DNA from: Ceratopteris richardii
Taxonomy: Eukaryota; Streptophyta; Polypodiopsida; Polypodiales; Pteridaceae
Reading direction: 5' to 3'
Length of the DNA: 64,000 nt
Assembly: GCA_020310875.1 (NCBI GenBank)
Contig: MU260074.1
Span: 316,501-380,500 of the forward strand
Positions 22,181-32,721 of this stretch are shown piece by piece (the stretch's first letter is position 1; each line of letters opens with the position of its first letter). Under the pieces are notes generated by a model. The model saw nothing but the letters and a program-made list of their open reading frames with translations. It was not told the DNA's origin and did no database searches. A program made the position numbers and the translations under genes.

Positions 22181-22915
22181 TCCCAAGCAAGTGCGAACTT
22201 GATGTGCATATAACATTCTTTTATGCACAAATAATCTTTCCATTTTTGTGCATGAATGGAAATAGAAATTTCAACTGCATACCGAAAACTAAAAAGTATT
22301 TTGTATACTTCGTGTCATTTTAATACCATTTAGTCCTCTTATTAGCTTTCATGTTGAGATAATCATAATTGGACTACGCTTTTAGTCTTAATTAATGCAT
22401 CCTAAATGAAAGCATTCGAGCAAACAAATATCAAAATGAAAACATAACTTGGAAAATACTTAGCTCCACATAGAGCTATGTTCTCCCCTTGATCCTTTGA
22501 AAGAGTGATTCATTCTCTTAATCCTCATCCAAGCATCATTCCATGCTTGTATGGATCTCTTTCCTTCATAATCGGCAATCGACGGATTCTCGACACTCTG
22601 CTGAAGAGATTATGTGTCCCTGCTATTCCTCAATCGTTTTTAGCCTCCTTAGATTGGGATATTGCCAATGAATCGGAATTTAAGGCTCTCCATGGTCTGG
22701 TAACGGGCTCAAAACACGATGGCTATAGCCTACAGAAGTCTCCACTTACTAGAAATAGATGCTTTTGCTTCTCTATGCATCCATTTAATCCACAGGGATG
22801 CTGCACGAAAAGACTGCTTGACACCCGAGGATAGATGTCTACCGTGCCAACTATAGACTGTCTTGAAAGAGATTTATATCATATATTGTAATGCTATATT
22901 TTAATGAAAATTCTA
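22181..22915. other. Element E interior, non-coding
   Basis: No gene seen. A 109-codon open frame at 22505-22834 has no recognisable domain and no partner in the related element F, so I do not call it. Confidence 0.5.
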
Positions 22916-23160
22916 GCAGAGCATCGTAGCATAGCGGTATTGATGACAATTGATCTCTTGAGATCGTAAATTCAATCCCAAACTCTGATAGCCAAGCTCT
23001 AGCAGCAACGAGCGCTTCTGTGGTCAGAGGAACGCCTTGGAAGTGGCAGGTGTTAGCCCTGCGGGCTCACAATAGAGATGATCATTCATCTTTTGCTCCT
23101 AGATGAATCCTTTGATCTTCAGCCGAAAACATAGATCAGTATAAACTGCCTGGGAAACTA
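22916..23160 (+). repeat. tRNA-related SINE-like sequence 1 in E
   Basis: A-box-like CGTAGCATAGCGGTA (22925 on) and a degraded B-box AATTCAATCCC (22979 on), followed by a body with TAGAGATGATC and CTTTTGCT, which is also found in the next copy. Confidence 0.6.
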
Positions 23161-23290
23161 GTCCGCGAGTGCCGTTGGGCTTGTGGGTAGGCTTGAACTC
23201 TCTAAATGAGAGGTTCTGAGTTCGAATCCGCTGCGGGGCTGATGGTAGAGATGATCGCTAACCTTTTGCTACTCAAAATACTTCAGGACA
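23161..23290 (+). repeat. tRNA-related SINE-like sequence 2 in E
   Basis: A-box-like TTGGGCTTGTGGGTAGG (23175 on) and an excellent B-box GAGTTCGAATCC (23218 on), then TAGAGATGATC...CTTTTGCT shared with copy 1. Not a tRNA gene: no cloverleaf acceptor pairing is evident. Confidence 0.65.
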
Positions 23291-23407
23291 GTAACAATGA
23301 AGATACAAAGGTACAGACTCGGGTGGAGAGAGATGCACACGCGTATGAAAATCAAATGATGAAAGGTCTCAACAAGATCTCCAAGAAAGTTCTACATCAG
23401 AGAAGAT

Positions 23408-23527
23408 GATGGTGAGCCTATCAAGGTCTCCATGGAAGCTCAACCTTGATGGTGAGCCTATCAAGGTCTCCATGGAAGCTCAACCTTGATGGTGAGCCTA
23501 TCAAGGTCTCCATGGAAGCTCAACCTT
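23408..23527 (+). repeat. Three exact 40-bp tandem repeats beside the E primer site
   Basis: The unit beginning GATGGTGAGCCTATCAAGG is present three times without a change, ending 2 bp before the primer-binding site. Confidence 0.95.
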
Positions 23528-23529
23528 GA

Positions 23530-23542
23530 GCTCTGATACCAA
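23530..23542 (-). promoter_or_regulatory. Primer-binding site of element E
   Basis: The minus strand reads TTGGTATCAGAGC beside the LTR, a full match to the usual initiator-Met tRNA complement. Confidence 0.9.
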
Positions 23543-23990
23543 TGCAAGAGAACAAGGATTACAACCACCACATGCTTGAGAGATGACTCTCCTCCCAACC
23601 AAATGCCTCTATATATAGCTCTCTCCAGGGGAGTGCCTTCTTGGGTAGGTGGATACTAACCATCCAAGTGTAAGCCATGTAACTACATGTGTGCCAAGTG
23701 TCCTAGTCAACTCGAGTTAACTCAAGTGGATGCTTCTAGAAGGCTCTAGATCTCTTTGGGCAAAATACTCTCCCCATGTCTCCCATCAGGATTGAACCCA
23801 AGACCTCTTCCTTCACATCCTTGAGACTTAACCACTAAGCTAAGTGGATCACTTGTTCACAAGAGCACAAGACTTGCTAGTAAGTCTAAACTCAAGATCT
23901 TTGGTCATACACAAGGATGACCAAGCGGTGTCCGATTTCAGATCCGTCTGAACCGGCCAGACCCTTGGATCATAGACTTACTTTATTACA
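23543..23990 (-). repeat. 5' LTR of element E
   Basis: Plus-strand TGCAAGAG to TTATTACA, partner of 17769-18215. It carries the same TATATATAG box (minus strand, about 23610-23618) and the same tRNA-like A-box (23827-23843) and B-box (23789-23799). Followed by ATCCT at 23991-23995. Confidence 0.92.
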
Positions 23991-23995
23991 ATCCT

Positions 23996-24620
23996 TCTCT
24001 TTCAGTTCTTTATCCTTAGCTTTAGCACACTCCTCGTATTACTCCTCTGCTATCCTTGTCTCCGAAAGGGCTAGGATAGTCTTTTCTAAGGTTGTTTGGG
24101 CTACCTCTATAAGTTTTCTGCATAACGCAAGTCTCTCTTTTTCTAATTCTCCCTGTGGGTAAAGCTTTTTGTGTTGTTCTACGATTGGCCTAGTCTTGAT
24201 TCAAGATTGGTAAGCTTTCAATGACATGTCCAAATCATCTGATTTTGGGTCAGCTAGAATCGATCCTGGTTTCTCTGCTTCTTGGATAAGCGGTGGAATG
24301 GGAAGTTTCTTCCTGAATCTCTGGTTCTTTATATTCCTTACTGCATCTTCTGTTTTTCTTATTTTCTTGACTTTTGTTTTTCATCCATTTTTCTTTGAGC
24401 TTCTCTCTTCTTTCCTTCCATTTTTGCGCTTTTATGTTCTGGGTATTCTCACATGGATCCTCTGAATCTTCTACTATTTGAATTTTGGGATTTTCAGTGC
24501 TATTGTTTTCTTGTTCCCAATCCGGTTGTTTTTCTTTTCATTCCTTTGTTTGAGCTCGTGTAATGGCCTTTAAGGGCACGGTGTATTCCTTATCACCTCC
24601 AGGTGCTTCTATCACTTCAA
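23996..24620 (-). pseudogene. Gypsy D gag, basic C-terminal stretch
   Basis: The minus strand reads Lys/Glu/Arg-rich sequence with several stops, continuous in sense with 24621-25328 on one side and with 17763 after the E insert on the other. Decayed. Confidence 0.55.
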
Positions 24621-25328
24621 TTACATTAATAGGTGGAGTGTCTTGGACTTTGGTGGGATTCTTTGGGCAGTCTCTGAAAGATGTTCCTTTCCACAATCAT
24701 TGCAATATCCTTTCCAAGTTCTAAGAGGTGGTGGGTTGTAAGGTCGAGGACATTCTCTAAGAAAATGGTCTCCTCCGCATCTATAACATGGTCCTCTCGG
24801 CATAGGCAGTCTAATGGGTGGTCTTCTGGGTGGTTGTGCTTTAGGTGCAGTATACATTAAAGTTGCTACCTCCGTTCCATAAGCTTGATCATAGCCTTCA
24901 TATCCATAGTATGCCGAATCATATGCTGGTTCATACTCCAACAAGTTGGTGTCATAGGGGTAGTACTCTCCTAGGGATAGCTCGTATCGAGGGTTCGCTG
25001 ATTCTACACTGGTCATTGTTGAGGCTGGCACTATGGCTCTTTCTAGGTTTTCCTCTGGTTGAGCGTACTTAACCGGCACCCCATATTGAGGATGTGGAGG
25101 TTGTGATCCTAACATCGGTTGAGGGTTTCCAAATTGTGTTGGTTCATATGGCCAGAGAGCTTCTGTTGGTGTTGGGTAGGAATTGAATTCGGGCATATCT
25201 CTACCTGGCTCTCTAGGTGGATATCCATATGGTCGATACTGAGGTGGTTGTAGGGGCCGCACATGCCTATTGAATGGGCAGTTTTCCGTGGTGTGATTGG
25301 TGTATTTTTGTTCTATGTGGCAATACAA
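24621..25328 (-). pseudogene. Gypsy D gag nucleocapsid with zinc knuckles
   Basis: 235 residues. A Pro/Tyr-rich middle separates a first Cys/His group (YCHIEQKYTNHTTENC) from CYRCGGDHFLRECP, a CX2CX3HX4C knuckle, and a third, CNDCGKEH. Such knuckles bind element RNA for packaging. The frame differs from the capsid part at 25556-26179, so there is a frameshift at about 25330-25555. Confidence 0.82.
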
Positions 25329-25555
25329 GGCACCTCCTTGATGGGGTTGTCTATTGTAAGGATATGTCTAAGGTACTCCAGTTCCCCCTCGCACACACAA
25401 GTGAGGGGGTGATCTCCTCCACATAGACTACATCTTCGTAATATAGGCACTCTTAAGGCTGGGTGTTGGTAATTTCTCTATCTGTGGACTCCTAATTTCT
25501 TTGCCATTAGCTCTGCTAATTCCTCCACATTACAGGAATTGGATGTAATTGTACT

Positions 25556-27013
25556 CTAAAAGTCTTCTGATTTAGTGGGGCTGGGTGTATTCTTGAGATG
25601 CTCTGCTAGGTTGTCTTCTAGGTCGATACACTCTTGAAGACACTCACTCAAGGTTTGTAACCTCTTCACATAAACTAGCATTCTTAGAGTTCCATTTGTC
25701 AAGCCATCCAAGAATAATGAAATCATCTTTTGCTGAGTGGGTCTCTCTACTGTTGGACATCTATCAACATACTGATTGAATCTCCGGGCTACTGTTTTCA
25801 CGGTTTCATTAGGGTTCTGTTTGAAACTATGGATTAAAGACATAGAATTGTGTTTAATCCCTCTCTTAGTGAATTCCCAAATGAATTCTTGAAAGAATTG
25901 CTCCATATCTCCAAATTGGTTGGGGTCTAATGGCTGGAACCAAGTGAAAGCCGTTCCTGTGAGGGTGAGTCCAAAAGACTCATACTGCACGAAGAAGTCA
26001 TCTACTTGTTCTGCTCTTAAAACTTGTTTAAATTCAGTAATACAATCATAAGGTTCTCCCAATCCGTCATAATGATTTCTCACGCATTTGGCCACTTGGA
26101 TTGGTCTCAATCTTTGCATTGTTTCCAGCTGCCTCGGCATTACAAGAAAGGTGGGGATTGCTGGTCTAACGGGGGGCATTCCCTATTGTACTCATATAGG
26201 TGGTCGTGGCCTTACTGGTGGTCGGTATTGATTCCCTACTCCAGGGTGGTTCGAATTGTGTGTCTACACTTCAAGAGTTGCAAATTGTACATGAGTTTGG
26301 TTCGGAACACTCCATTGGCTAGTTTGTCTCGACATGGTGTGCTTTGCCTCTTGTTGGGTTCCAAATGGGTTGCGAGAGGTGGTTGCCTGCTCTCTTTGAG
26401 GGAATACAGGTAAACCCATGTATTTTAGTAGAGCCTTGTCTATGGCATCTACCAACCAATACCTTCTCTGATTCTTGTCTAGACATGTTACTCTAGACTC
26501 GTCTTCCGGATCCTTTAACTCATAAAATGTCATCGGACCTTCTTCTCTTCCTTGGGCCGGTGAGTCACTTTGAAGTAATAACTCTAAAACATGGATCAAA
26601 TAGACTTCCAATAGGTAGTCATCTTGAGGTATCAAGTCCCCTCTCAAGATTCGTGTCACTTGGGACTTGCCCCTAGGGGTCGTCACTAACTCCTCAGGGT
26701 TTGGTTTCCCTGAGTTTTCCTCTCCCACTAACTCTCCCCTCTCATTGATCAAATCAGGGTATTCAGTCACTATGTATATGTGACCCAGCTTGTCCATTTA
26801 TGCTCCTCCCTCATACTTCAGAGCCCGTCTGGGCACAATGGTTGCATCCATGGAAGTCACCATCCTAGCCAAAGATTTTCTTAATCCATCCAGGTAGATG
26901 GGGATCTCCTGGGCATTAGTAGAGATATACTATAATGAAGTGCGATATTCTCCTTCTACAATGATCATGAAGTTTCTACTGGGAGTGGGACCCAGCATGT
27001 CTTCTGAAGCCAT
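25556..27013 (-). pseudogene. Gypsy D gag capsid region
   Basis: From Met at 27013 (MASEDMLGP) one frame runs through two stops (near 26930 and 26798) to an open part 26264-26797, then stops again, then 25556-26179. The last holds the retrotransposon-gag domain: LTLTGTAFTWFQPLDPNQFGDMEQFFQEF and ETVKTVARRFNQYVDRCP, with MISLFLDGL near the end. This is the structural protein of the particle. The start at 27013 is chosen as the first Met in frame. Confidence 0.85.
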
Positions 27014-27236
27014 GGGTATCTCCTCCTCTTAGTCACTAGAGGTGTCTGAATAGACTGAGCAGTGACTGACCTGAGCGGCACTTTCCACGGAAGATATGAC
27101 ACTTCTTCGACTACTTAGCACCCTTCTTGATCTCAAGTTCATTCACCGTCTTGGGGTTCTCTAGATCCCTAAAACTCTCCTTAGGTGGCTCCTCAAATGC
27201 CTTAAATTTGCATGTGAAAATGCTCCAAAAGTTTTG
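27014..27236 (-). other. Gypsy D leader next to gag
   Basis: Non-coding stretch between gag and the minisatellite. Nothing further recognised. Confidence 0.5.
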
Positions 27237-27500
27237 GGCGATACCACTTTTGACGATACTGCACCAAGCGATACTACTCGTCAGATGATACGATACCACT
27301 TCTCTAGGTGATATGATACTATGGCAATAGGCGATACAATACTGCTATTGGGCACGACACGATACTGGCTACCCTGGCGATATGATACCTCCAGTATGGA
27401 CTATATGATATCAATATCGAGTTGCAATAGGATACCTATATAGTCCATGATACAATACCAGAAAACCCTGACGATATGATACTTATGGGCTGGGTGATAT
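27237..27500. repeat. GATAC minisatellite, left part
   Basis: About twelve irregular units with the core CGATAYGATAC and 8-14 bp of differing sequence between cores. Continues at 43925 on the far side of element F; the unit ending GCTAYTGGGCACGAYACGAT is present on both sides. Confidence 0.8.
27496..27500 (+). repeat. Target-site duplication of element F (left)
   Basis: GATAT here against GATAC at 43920-43924. The target is itself GATAC-rich, so this alone is weak, but the LTR ends support it. Confidence 0.7.
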
Positions 27501-27714
27501 TGTGAGAAGCTGAGAATGAAATGCCTGGGACTCACCTCCCAACCTATTTATAGGCCTTGCCTTATCACCATCTAGAGTTCTCTCTAAGGCCCCTCTACTC
27601 ATCTGGCCATCATGAGTAGGTACCTCGTATGAACTCTCTGGCTTTTGGCCTTGGCTATCCCCCGAGCAAGGAACTTCTCGTTCCTCCAAGCATGTACATC
27701 TTTGGAATATAACA
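27501..27714 (-). repeat. 3' LTR of element F
   Basis: Plus-strand TGTGAGAAG to ATAACA. A TATA-like CTATAAATAGG lies on the minus strand at 27544-27554. After it comes GGTTGGGAGG.GAGT, also found after the TATA box of element E. Confidence 0.88.
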
Positions 27715-27731
27715 CTCTCTCCCCCTTCTAA
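27715..27731 (-). promoter_or_regulatory. Polypurine tract of element F
   Basis: The minus strand reads TTAGAAGGGGGAGAGAG next to the LTR start TGTTATATTCC. Confidence 0.8.
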
Positions 27732-28077
27732 AGATCATTGTCCTCAATGATATAGAAGGAGCTATAAACCTAGGAATCGAAATCTGTGATTCCAAATAAT
27801 AAAAGTAGAGTGTGATAGGTGTCTGAAATACTAGATGCTCAAAAAGTAGACAACTAGTCTCTGTGCTTTATATCTAGCTTTTCCACCAACAAATAGTAGT
27901 CCTTGCCTTGGGCATACTGTAGGAATCCCTCTGAGGCCCAATGAGTCCATATGTGCGCAGCATAAGTACTCGGAATATCCTTGGACTCCCTATGCCTAGA
28001 CCTTGACCACTAACTTGTGATGGCTTGTCACGTGTAGAGACCTCGACAGCTTGTCCTTGTCTCGCTGGAATAGCTGC
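27732..28077 (-). other. Element F 3' interior
   Basis: Non-coding. A minus-strand open frame (27874 to beyond 28077) crosses the G boundary and has no known domain. Confidence 0.5.
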
Positions 28078-28162
28078 TCTTAGCCCCAAAAATGGTTGAT
28101 TTTTATGCACTAATGTGGTTCTATTTGGCAGGAAAATACGCTTGATTTCAGGTACTTGAAGA

Positions 28163-28495
28163 ATGAATTTGATGATTGACGAGAAGCATGTGGAGATATT
28201 GATTGCAGGGATGTGGAGAAAAGGGATTGAGTATGGAGGTGCCTCGCCTGTCGGTCCTACATCTTCTCGAAATGACGGAGGTGCAAAGAGTATTTCTACT
28301 TCGACCATACCTACTGAGCCGAGGAAACCCATTTGGTGCCGGTACCGGACAATCTTGATGTCTTCACTCGTGCTAGTGCATTTTTTTGTTGGCTATACAC
28401 TTTTTAGAAAAAATTATGAGCAGTCACAACTCCCTCATGAAGCTGAAGTTACCGAAGACCAAGTAAAAGAGGCAGAGGCAGTGATCGCAACTTAG
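28163..28495 (+). CDS. Unidentified 110-residue frame in G 5' LTR
   Basis: Open in both LTRs (partner 33703-34035) with only two residue changes that I can see. It has one likely membrane-spanning segment (TILMSSLVLVHFFVGYTLF, residues about 73-91) followed by a charged tail. I do not recognise it. The short length and lack of any other support mean it may be chance or a captured exon; conservation here only reflects the young age of the LTR pair. Confidence 0.35.
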   Translation: MNLMIDEKHVEILIAGMWRKGIEYGGASPVGPTSSRNDGGAKSISTSTIPTEPRKPIWCRYRTILMSSLVLVHFFVGYTLFRKNYEQSQLPHEAEVTEDQVKEAEAVIAT

Positions 28496-29113
28496 CAAGC
28501 CTTCTCTTAGCCCTGTTTACAGAAACGTACTACATAAGGGCTCATTTCTCTCTGATCCTCCAGTAATCACTACTTGATGGGACATACATGCTGGTCGTTT
28601 TTCCCATCTCGACTGATGGAATTCTTTGCTAGAAGTTGACTTGTAATTGGAAGAGCGTTTCCTGGCTCATCTAAGAGTCAAAAGTTCAGCATCCTCCAGG
28701 AATATAAAGCGCAAAGAAATCCTCTCCATAGCTGTTATCTATGTTAAGATATGGGCCGTGTGACATCATAACATTTCAAGGAGCAAGGTGGGTTTCTTAG
28801 TAGAAGGTTGCTCTAATAATACACATTTCTAACACTTCCGAACACTTCCTAAATGCCAACACAATGTTACCATCGTACATGCTTAATTTCTCTCATGTGG
28901 ATGTCATATGGCCTTTGAGTGTGGACCCACCGAATCATATAGAATCAAGGTCTTTATATCTGAGCAACCTCTGACGGAGAGAAACAAAAAAGAGGAGTGG
29001 GGGCTCTGACAAAAAGGAGGCGCTTTCTGTTATATACGACCAGGGCGGCAGCAAAAGGGGGATGCTCTCGCTTTTGGGGGAAATTTTTTCGTTTTTTCTA
29101 TATAGGTGTGTAG

Positions 29114-29737
29114 GGGAGTTATGGCTGGGGGGCTCTTCGATACGCAGGTGGCAATGAGTATGGGCAGTGTGCTGAACCACCAGAACAGAAAGCAGACACA
29201 AAAGTCTTCCGTCGGGATGTTGTCATTCCTCGATAGGGTACACCACATCTTCGTGTTCGACAGGTTGCAGCTGGTGGGACGCATTCACTTGTTTGTACAG
29301 AGAGTGGACAGGTTTGGACTTGGGGACAACCTTGGCCACCAGGGGACATAAAACAGATTTCTACCCCTGTACGCGTACAGGGTTTGGAGAATGTGAAACT
29401 GATTGCAGTTGGGGCATTCCACAATTTGTCTCTCTTGGAGCTAGGTGAAGTTTGGGCATGGGAAAACAACGAATATGGTCAGCTAGGAACTGGAGACACA
29501 CAGCCAAGAGCCCTTCCAATAGCAGTCGAAGGATTGTCAGGGCTAGTTATGGTGGATATTGCAGCAGGTGGGTGGCATTCAATGTCTTTGACTACAAATG
29601 GGGAGGCTGCTATTGGAGGTGGGCACTGCTTAGCTGTTGATATGAATGGATGTGCATATGCATGGGGTCTCTCGTCTGCTGGAATAGAGAGGAGGATTGT
29701 GCAGAGCAATGAGAGTGTGGGGGCAGCACAGATATAG
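29114..29737 (+). pseudogene. Captured RCC1-repeat gene fragment, 5' LTR copy
   Basis: One frame from about 29114 to 29737 reads RCC1-type propeller repeats: GGNEYGQCAEPP, VAAGGTHSLVCTESGQVWTWG, VKLIAVGAFHNLSLLELGEV with the NNEYGQLGTGDTQPR motif, then VDIAAGGWHSMSLTTNG and GGGHCLAVDMNGCAYAWG. About 3-4 blades of the usual seven. It breaks off abruptly after the Thr-Asn-Gly step, where the chain joins non-adjacent repeat sequence. A TAG stop near 29254 is present here but is CAG in the other LTR. RCC1 proteins are plant nuclear or signalling regulators; this fragment lacks a start codon in frame and is not expected to work. Confidence 0.85.
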
Positions 29738-32035
29738 GGGGGGGAGCTCTCATAATCTGCGCGGGAGATTTGAAGCTGCCATAGAAGCTAATCCGGGCGA
29801 CCAAGAGGAGTGAAAGCTATTGACTGCGGAGGCATCTATCAGGAGTTTTACCGTGGAAAGATGGACGTTTATGGATGCGCAAAAGTTTCTTGCACAGAAG
29901 ATACATCGCAGCAGATCGTTCAAGGGCCTGTATCACCTTTAGAGCAGCATATGGGAACTCTGGAAGTATGAGGGCTCCGCCTTCAACTGTTCGAGCTTCA
30001 AAGTTAGTGACAAATGCAGTCGTTGTAAGATTGTTTGTCAACGTTATTTTGTTTTGCGAAGTTACATGTATCTTACAGCTTTTAACGCTCATTAATTGAT
30101 ATTCCAGCTGCTTTCCTGCATGTAAAGAGAGGTTTCTATCTGTTGTGCCAGCGAATAGTTTTGGGAATAGTAGAGCGTTGGCTTAGTGCACGCTACAGGT
30201 TTAGTCACATGCTTTGATGCGCATGTGTTTCCAGTAGTCTTAATGGGGGACTGTGGCTAAGCGTACCCTGCGGGTTTGGATATATGCTTGATTGCGCATG
30301 TTATGCCAATAATCCAAATGAGGGAATGGATGCACTATAAAATTTTTTCGAGGATTCTTTGGTTTGATGTTATACCGTATATCATGCATGTCCTGATACA
30401 CCTCGACTTGCATATTTGGTCTAAGGGATGCATGTAGCATATCTGAAGCCAGCAATGACTGATTGGGGATCCCTTTTTCCCCTTCTCAGGACGTGGGGAC
30501 TCTTTGCATCATATACGGTGTGGGTTAATGATGGAACCAGTTTGCACGAGCCTAGCTTTCTGCATACAAGGGTGTGTTTTTAATGAAACTTACCAAGCGC
30601 ATGACTCCAACTGATGAGATTTGGGTCCTTCTGCTGCTGCTTCTTGACAAGAGGTGAATGGCATTACGAGATAGCACATACAGTTATTTAAGTCCACAGT
30701 AAACTCCTATCGGCTGCTGATCCATATTGTTGCAACACATGCGGGCTTCATGAGAACATATTTATGAAACTGCGCATGGTCAATGCAAATTCTTTGTATG
30801 TTTTCATGCCTGCTTGTGTATGACGTTATTTTGGTGGAAAAGTACAGACCTTAAACTCATGGTGATACATTGGTGTGGAGAGTATCGCTCCTGAGGGGGG
30901 GGGGACGTTGTGCTGACATTGCAATATTTTGTCGCTGGATTGCTTTGCATATTATCTGTGCAACTTCAAGCATGATCTGTGTGATCTATATATTCTGTGA
31001 GGGAGAAATCCAGACACATGTCAGCATGAAGGAACATTTATAATCAGACCCAAGGTCTATACACATAATAATTCCAAAAACACTGTTTCTGGAGGGCCTA
31101 TCACCCATACTTGCTTTGATTGATTTGAAATTTGAACTGTGAAAACCACGAAAATATGATTTTGCTTGACTGACTATGCATGGCCTACTTGCATTTTACA
31201 CGAACCTTAGGCTGGCGTCCGAAAATTTATCATGAATGAGTCTTATTATGGCAATGATATCACGGCTGATGATGCACGACATCCAAGGGGACTCCAAGTC
31301 ATCTCTATCAATCAATCTGTAGCGGCCAGCAGTATCGAATATTTGTTCAGAGATTTAAACTAGTACTTGCCAGACGTCAGATCTAGAAATAGGCAAGTAA
31401 CTAAACAGAGGGCGAGTGGGACACGCACATTGGGGCGAGTGGGACACGCACATTGCATTAGCGCAAATTTGTATGTTCTATGAATTTAAAGTCGAGTTGT
31501 ATCATGTATGAAAAAAAAAAATAAAAAGAACGTAAAGATTATACAGTTCTTTTGTGCTTTTGTTACCATAGTTATTGGTTGCTCCTCCTACAGAGGAGTA
31601 GATGCTATCGAAAATGTGTTTTAGAGTAAGTACACAACTTCCCCTCGTGCATAAGGACAGATGGAGAGAAAAGATGTGTAAGAGAAGTGGAAGTGAGAGA
31701 GTGATAGAAAGGAGAGTGGGAAGTGAATATTGTGAGAAGTGATCCTTGTAGATTGGATACTTGTGTGTGTGAACATTCTGGTCCCTATTCCTCCCACTTC
31801 ACAACTACATTTGGATGCAATTGTGGAATCAAAGCGAGAAAAGGAGTGTATGACTGCGTGTATTTGAGTGTATATATGAACTTGTGTGTGAATGAAGGAG
31901 GGTTGTGGGAAGGTGAGTGTGTAAGAGTGGGTACATGAGAGAAAAAGGACTCGAGAGAACGATAGTGTGTACGTACAAGTGTGTGTTAGACAGTGAAATT
32001 GAAGGTACATTAGGGGCTCAAGCAATGCAAGTCAA
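29738..32035 (+). other. G 5' LTR, non-coding remainder
   Basis: No convincing gene. It contains a G-run at about 30896-30903, a 23-bp tandem duplication (GGCGAGTGGGACACGCACAT, 31410-31455) that is single in the other LTR, and an A-rich run at about 31510-31527. Confidence 0.6.
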
Positions 32036-32410
32036 TTAGTTTGAGATGATCTGAGCACACCATAAGCATAAGTAGGCACTTGTCCTGGGCCTTTAGAACC
32101 TATTCATTTTGGTGCATAGACATAGGAAGAATCCATTGTGAGATAATTGTGGGCTCTAAGTAATCCAAGTGGACCAATTGTGAGGGATATTAAACCAAAT
32201 AAAGTCTCGTATAATCATCTTTTCCGTGGGCTTAGGAGCTATTCATTTGGTGCGTCTGCCGGGAACATATGAGCTAGTGCATAGACATAGGAAGAATCCA
32301 TTGCGAGGTAATTGCGGGCTCTAAGTAATCCAATCGGACCAATTCCGAGGGGGTTTGAACAAAATTAAGTCTCGTATAATCACTTTTTCCGTGGGCTCAA
32401 GAGCCTTTCA
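32036..32410 (+). repeat. Repeated LTR-end plus primer-site modules in G
   Basis: A module running from GTGCATAGACATAGGAAGAA to CCGTGGGCT and then to TTTTGGTGC is repeated with changes. PBS-like sites occur at 32107 (partial, TTTTGGTGC), 32246-32265 (TTTGGTGCGTCTGCCGGGAA) and, at the true LTR end, 32411. Confidence 0.8.
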
Positions 32411-32431
32411 TTTTGGTGCGTTTGCCGGGAA
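32411..32431 (+). promoter_or_regulatory. Primer-binding site of element G
   Basis: TTTTGGTGCGTTTGCCGGGA, similar to the gypsy-type site beside D (TTTTTGGCATCGTTGCCGGG) and immediately after the LTR end. Confidence 0.8.
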
Positions 32432-32517
32432 AAGCTTGGCACGTCTCTATAAGAGAGTGCCATAGGTTCGCCTAGCGCCACATGTTGGCCGAGCTTGCGG
32501 ACCCCAAGATCTAGTAC

Positions 32518-32721
32518 ATGAGCGAGGGGAGCTCATCGTCAGGAGCAACACAAGCTCAAAGAGAGGAACGCGCTCAGAGAAGAGCCCTTGAAAGAGAAAG
32601 GAGAAGGTGGGAACCGATAGGTGGGTGGACCCACTTTGGCCGGGTGGTCAAAGCCACGAACCGACATCGGTTTCGCATAGGGCTAGCTGTCTGTGTGTCG
32701 TGCGCTGCGTTGGGTTGGTAG
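32518..32721 (+). CDS. Possible gag remnant in G interior
   Basis: 67 residues starting MSEGSSSSGATQAQREERAQ, strongly Arg/Glu-rich, about 90 bp after the primer site, where gag begins in LTR elements. No capsid motif follows. The DNA over its second half recurs at 32719-32790 (GGTGG...CGGGTGGT..CCACGAA), a diverged tandem copy. Could be a trimmed gag start or chance. Confidence 0.35.
   Translation: MSEGSSSSGATQAQREERAQRRALERERRRWEPIGGWTHFGRVVKATNRHRFRIGLAVCVSCAALGW

Larger units (their letters stand above)
17769..23990 (-). mobile_element. Non-coding LTR retrotransposon E (LARD-like)
   Basis: 6,222 bp, minus orientation. LTRs of 447 and 448 bp (about 18 differences by eye), perfect ATCCT duplication, initiator-Met-type primer-binding site by the right LTR and polypurine tract by the left. 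No gag or pol anywhere in 5.3 kb of interior, so it must rely on another element's proteins. It sits in the gag region of gypsy D. It resembles element F in interior phrases and in the sequence after the TATA box. Confidence 0.92.
28078..32410 (+). repeat. 5' LTR of element G (4,333 bp)
   Basis: Starts TCTTAGCCCC (the other copy has TGTTAGCCCC) and ends AGCCTTTCA. It contains an unidentified 110-codon frame, an RCC1-repeat gene fragment and repeated PBS-like modules near its end. Confidence 0.93.

Noticed and set aside
22505..22834. 109-codon frame in E
   Set aside because: No domain or codon signal; lies in the non-coding interior.
23161..23290. Functional tRNA gene
   Set aside because: A- and B-boxes are good but there is no cloverleaf acceptor pairing, and the tail is shared with a second SINE-like copy.
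31621..32025. 134-codon minus-strand frame in G (also 37137-37541)
   Set aside because: His/Thr/Ser-rich low-complexity frame in a non-coding LTR; its repetition is due only to the LTR pair.
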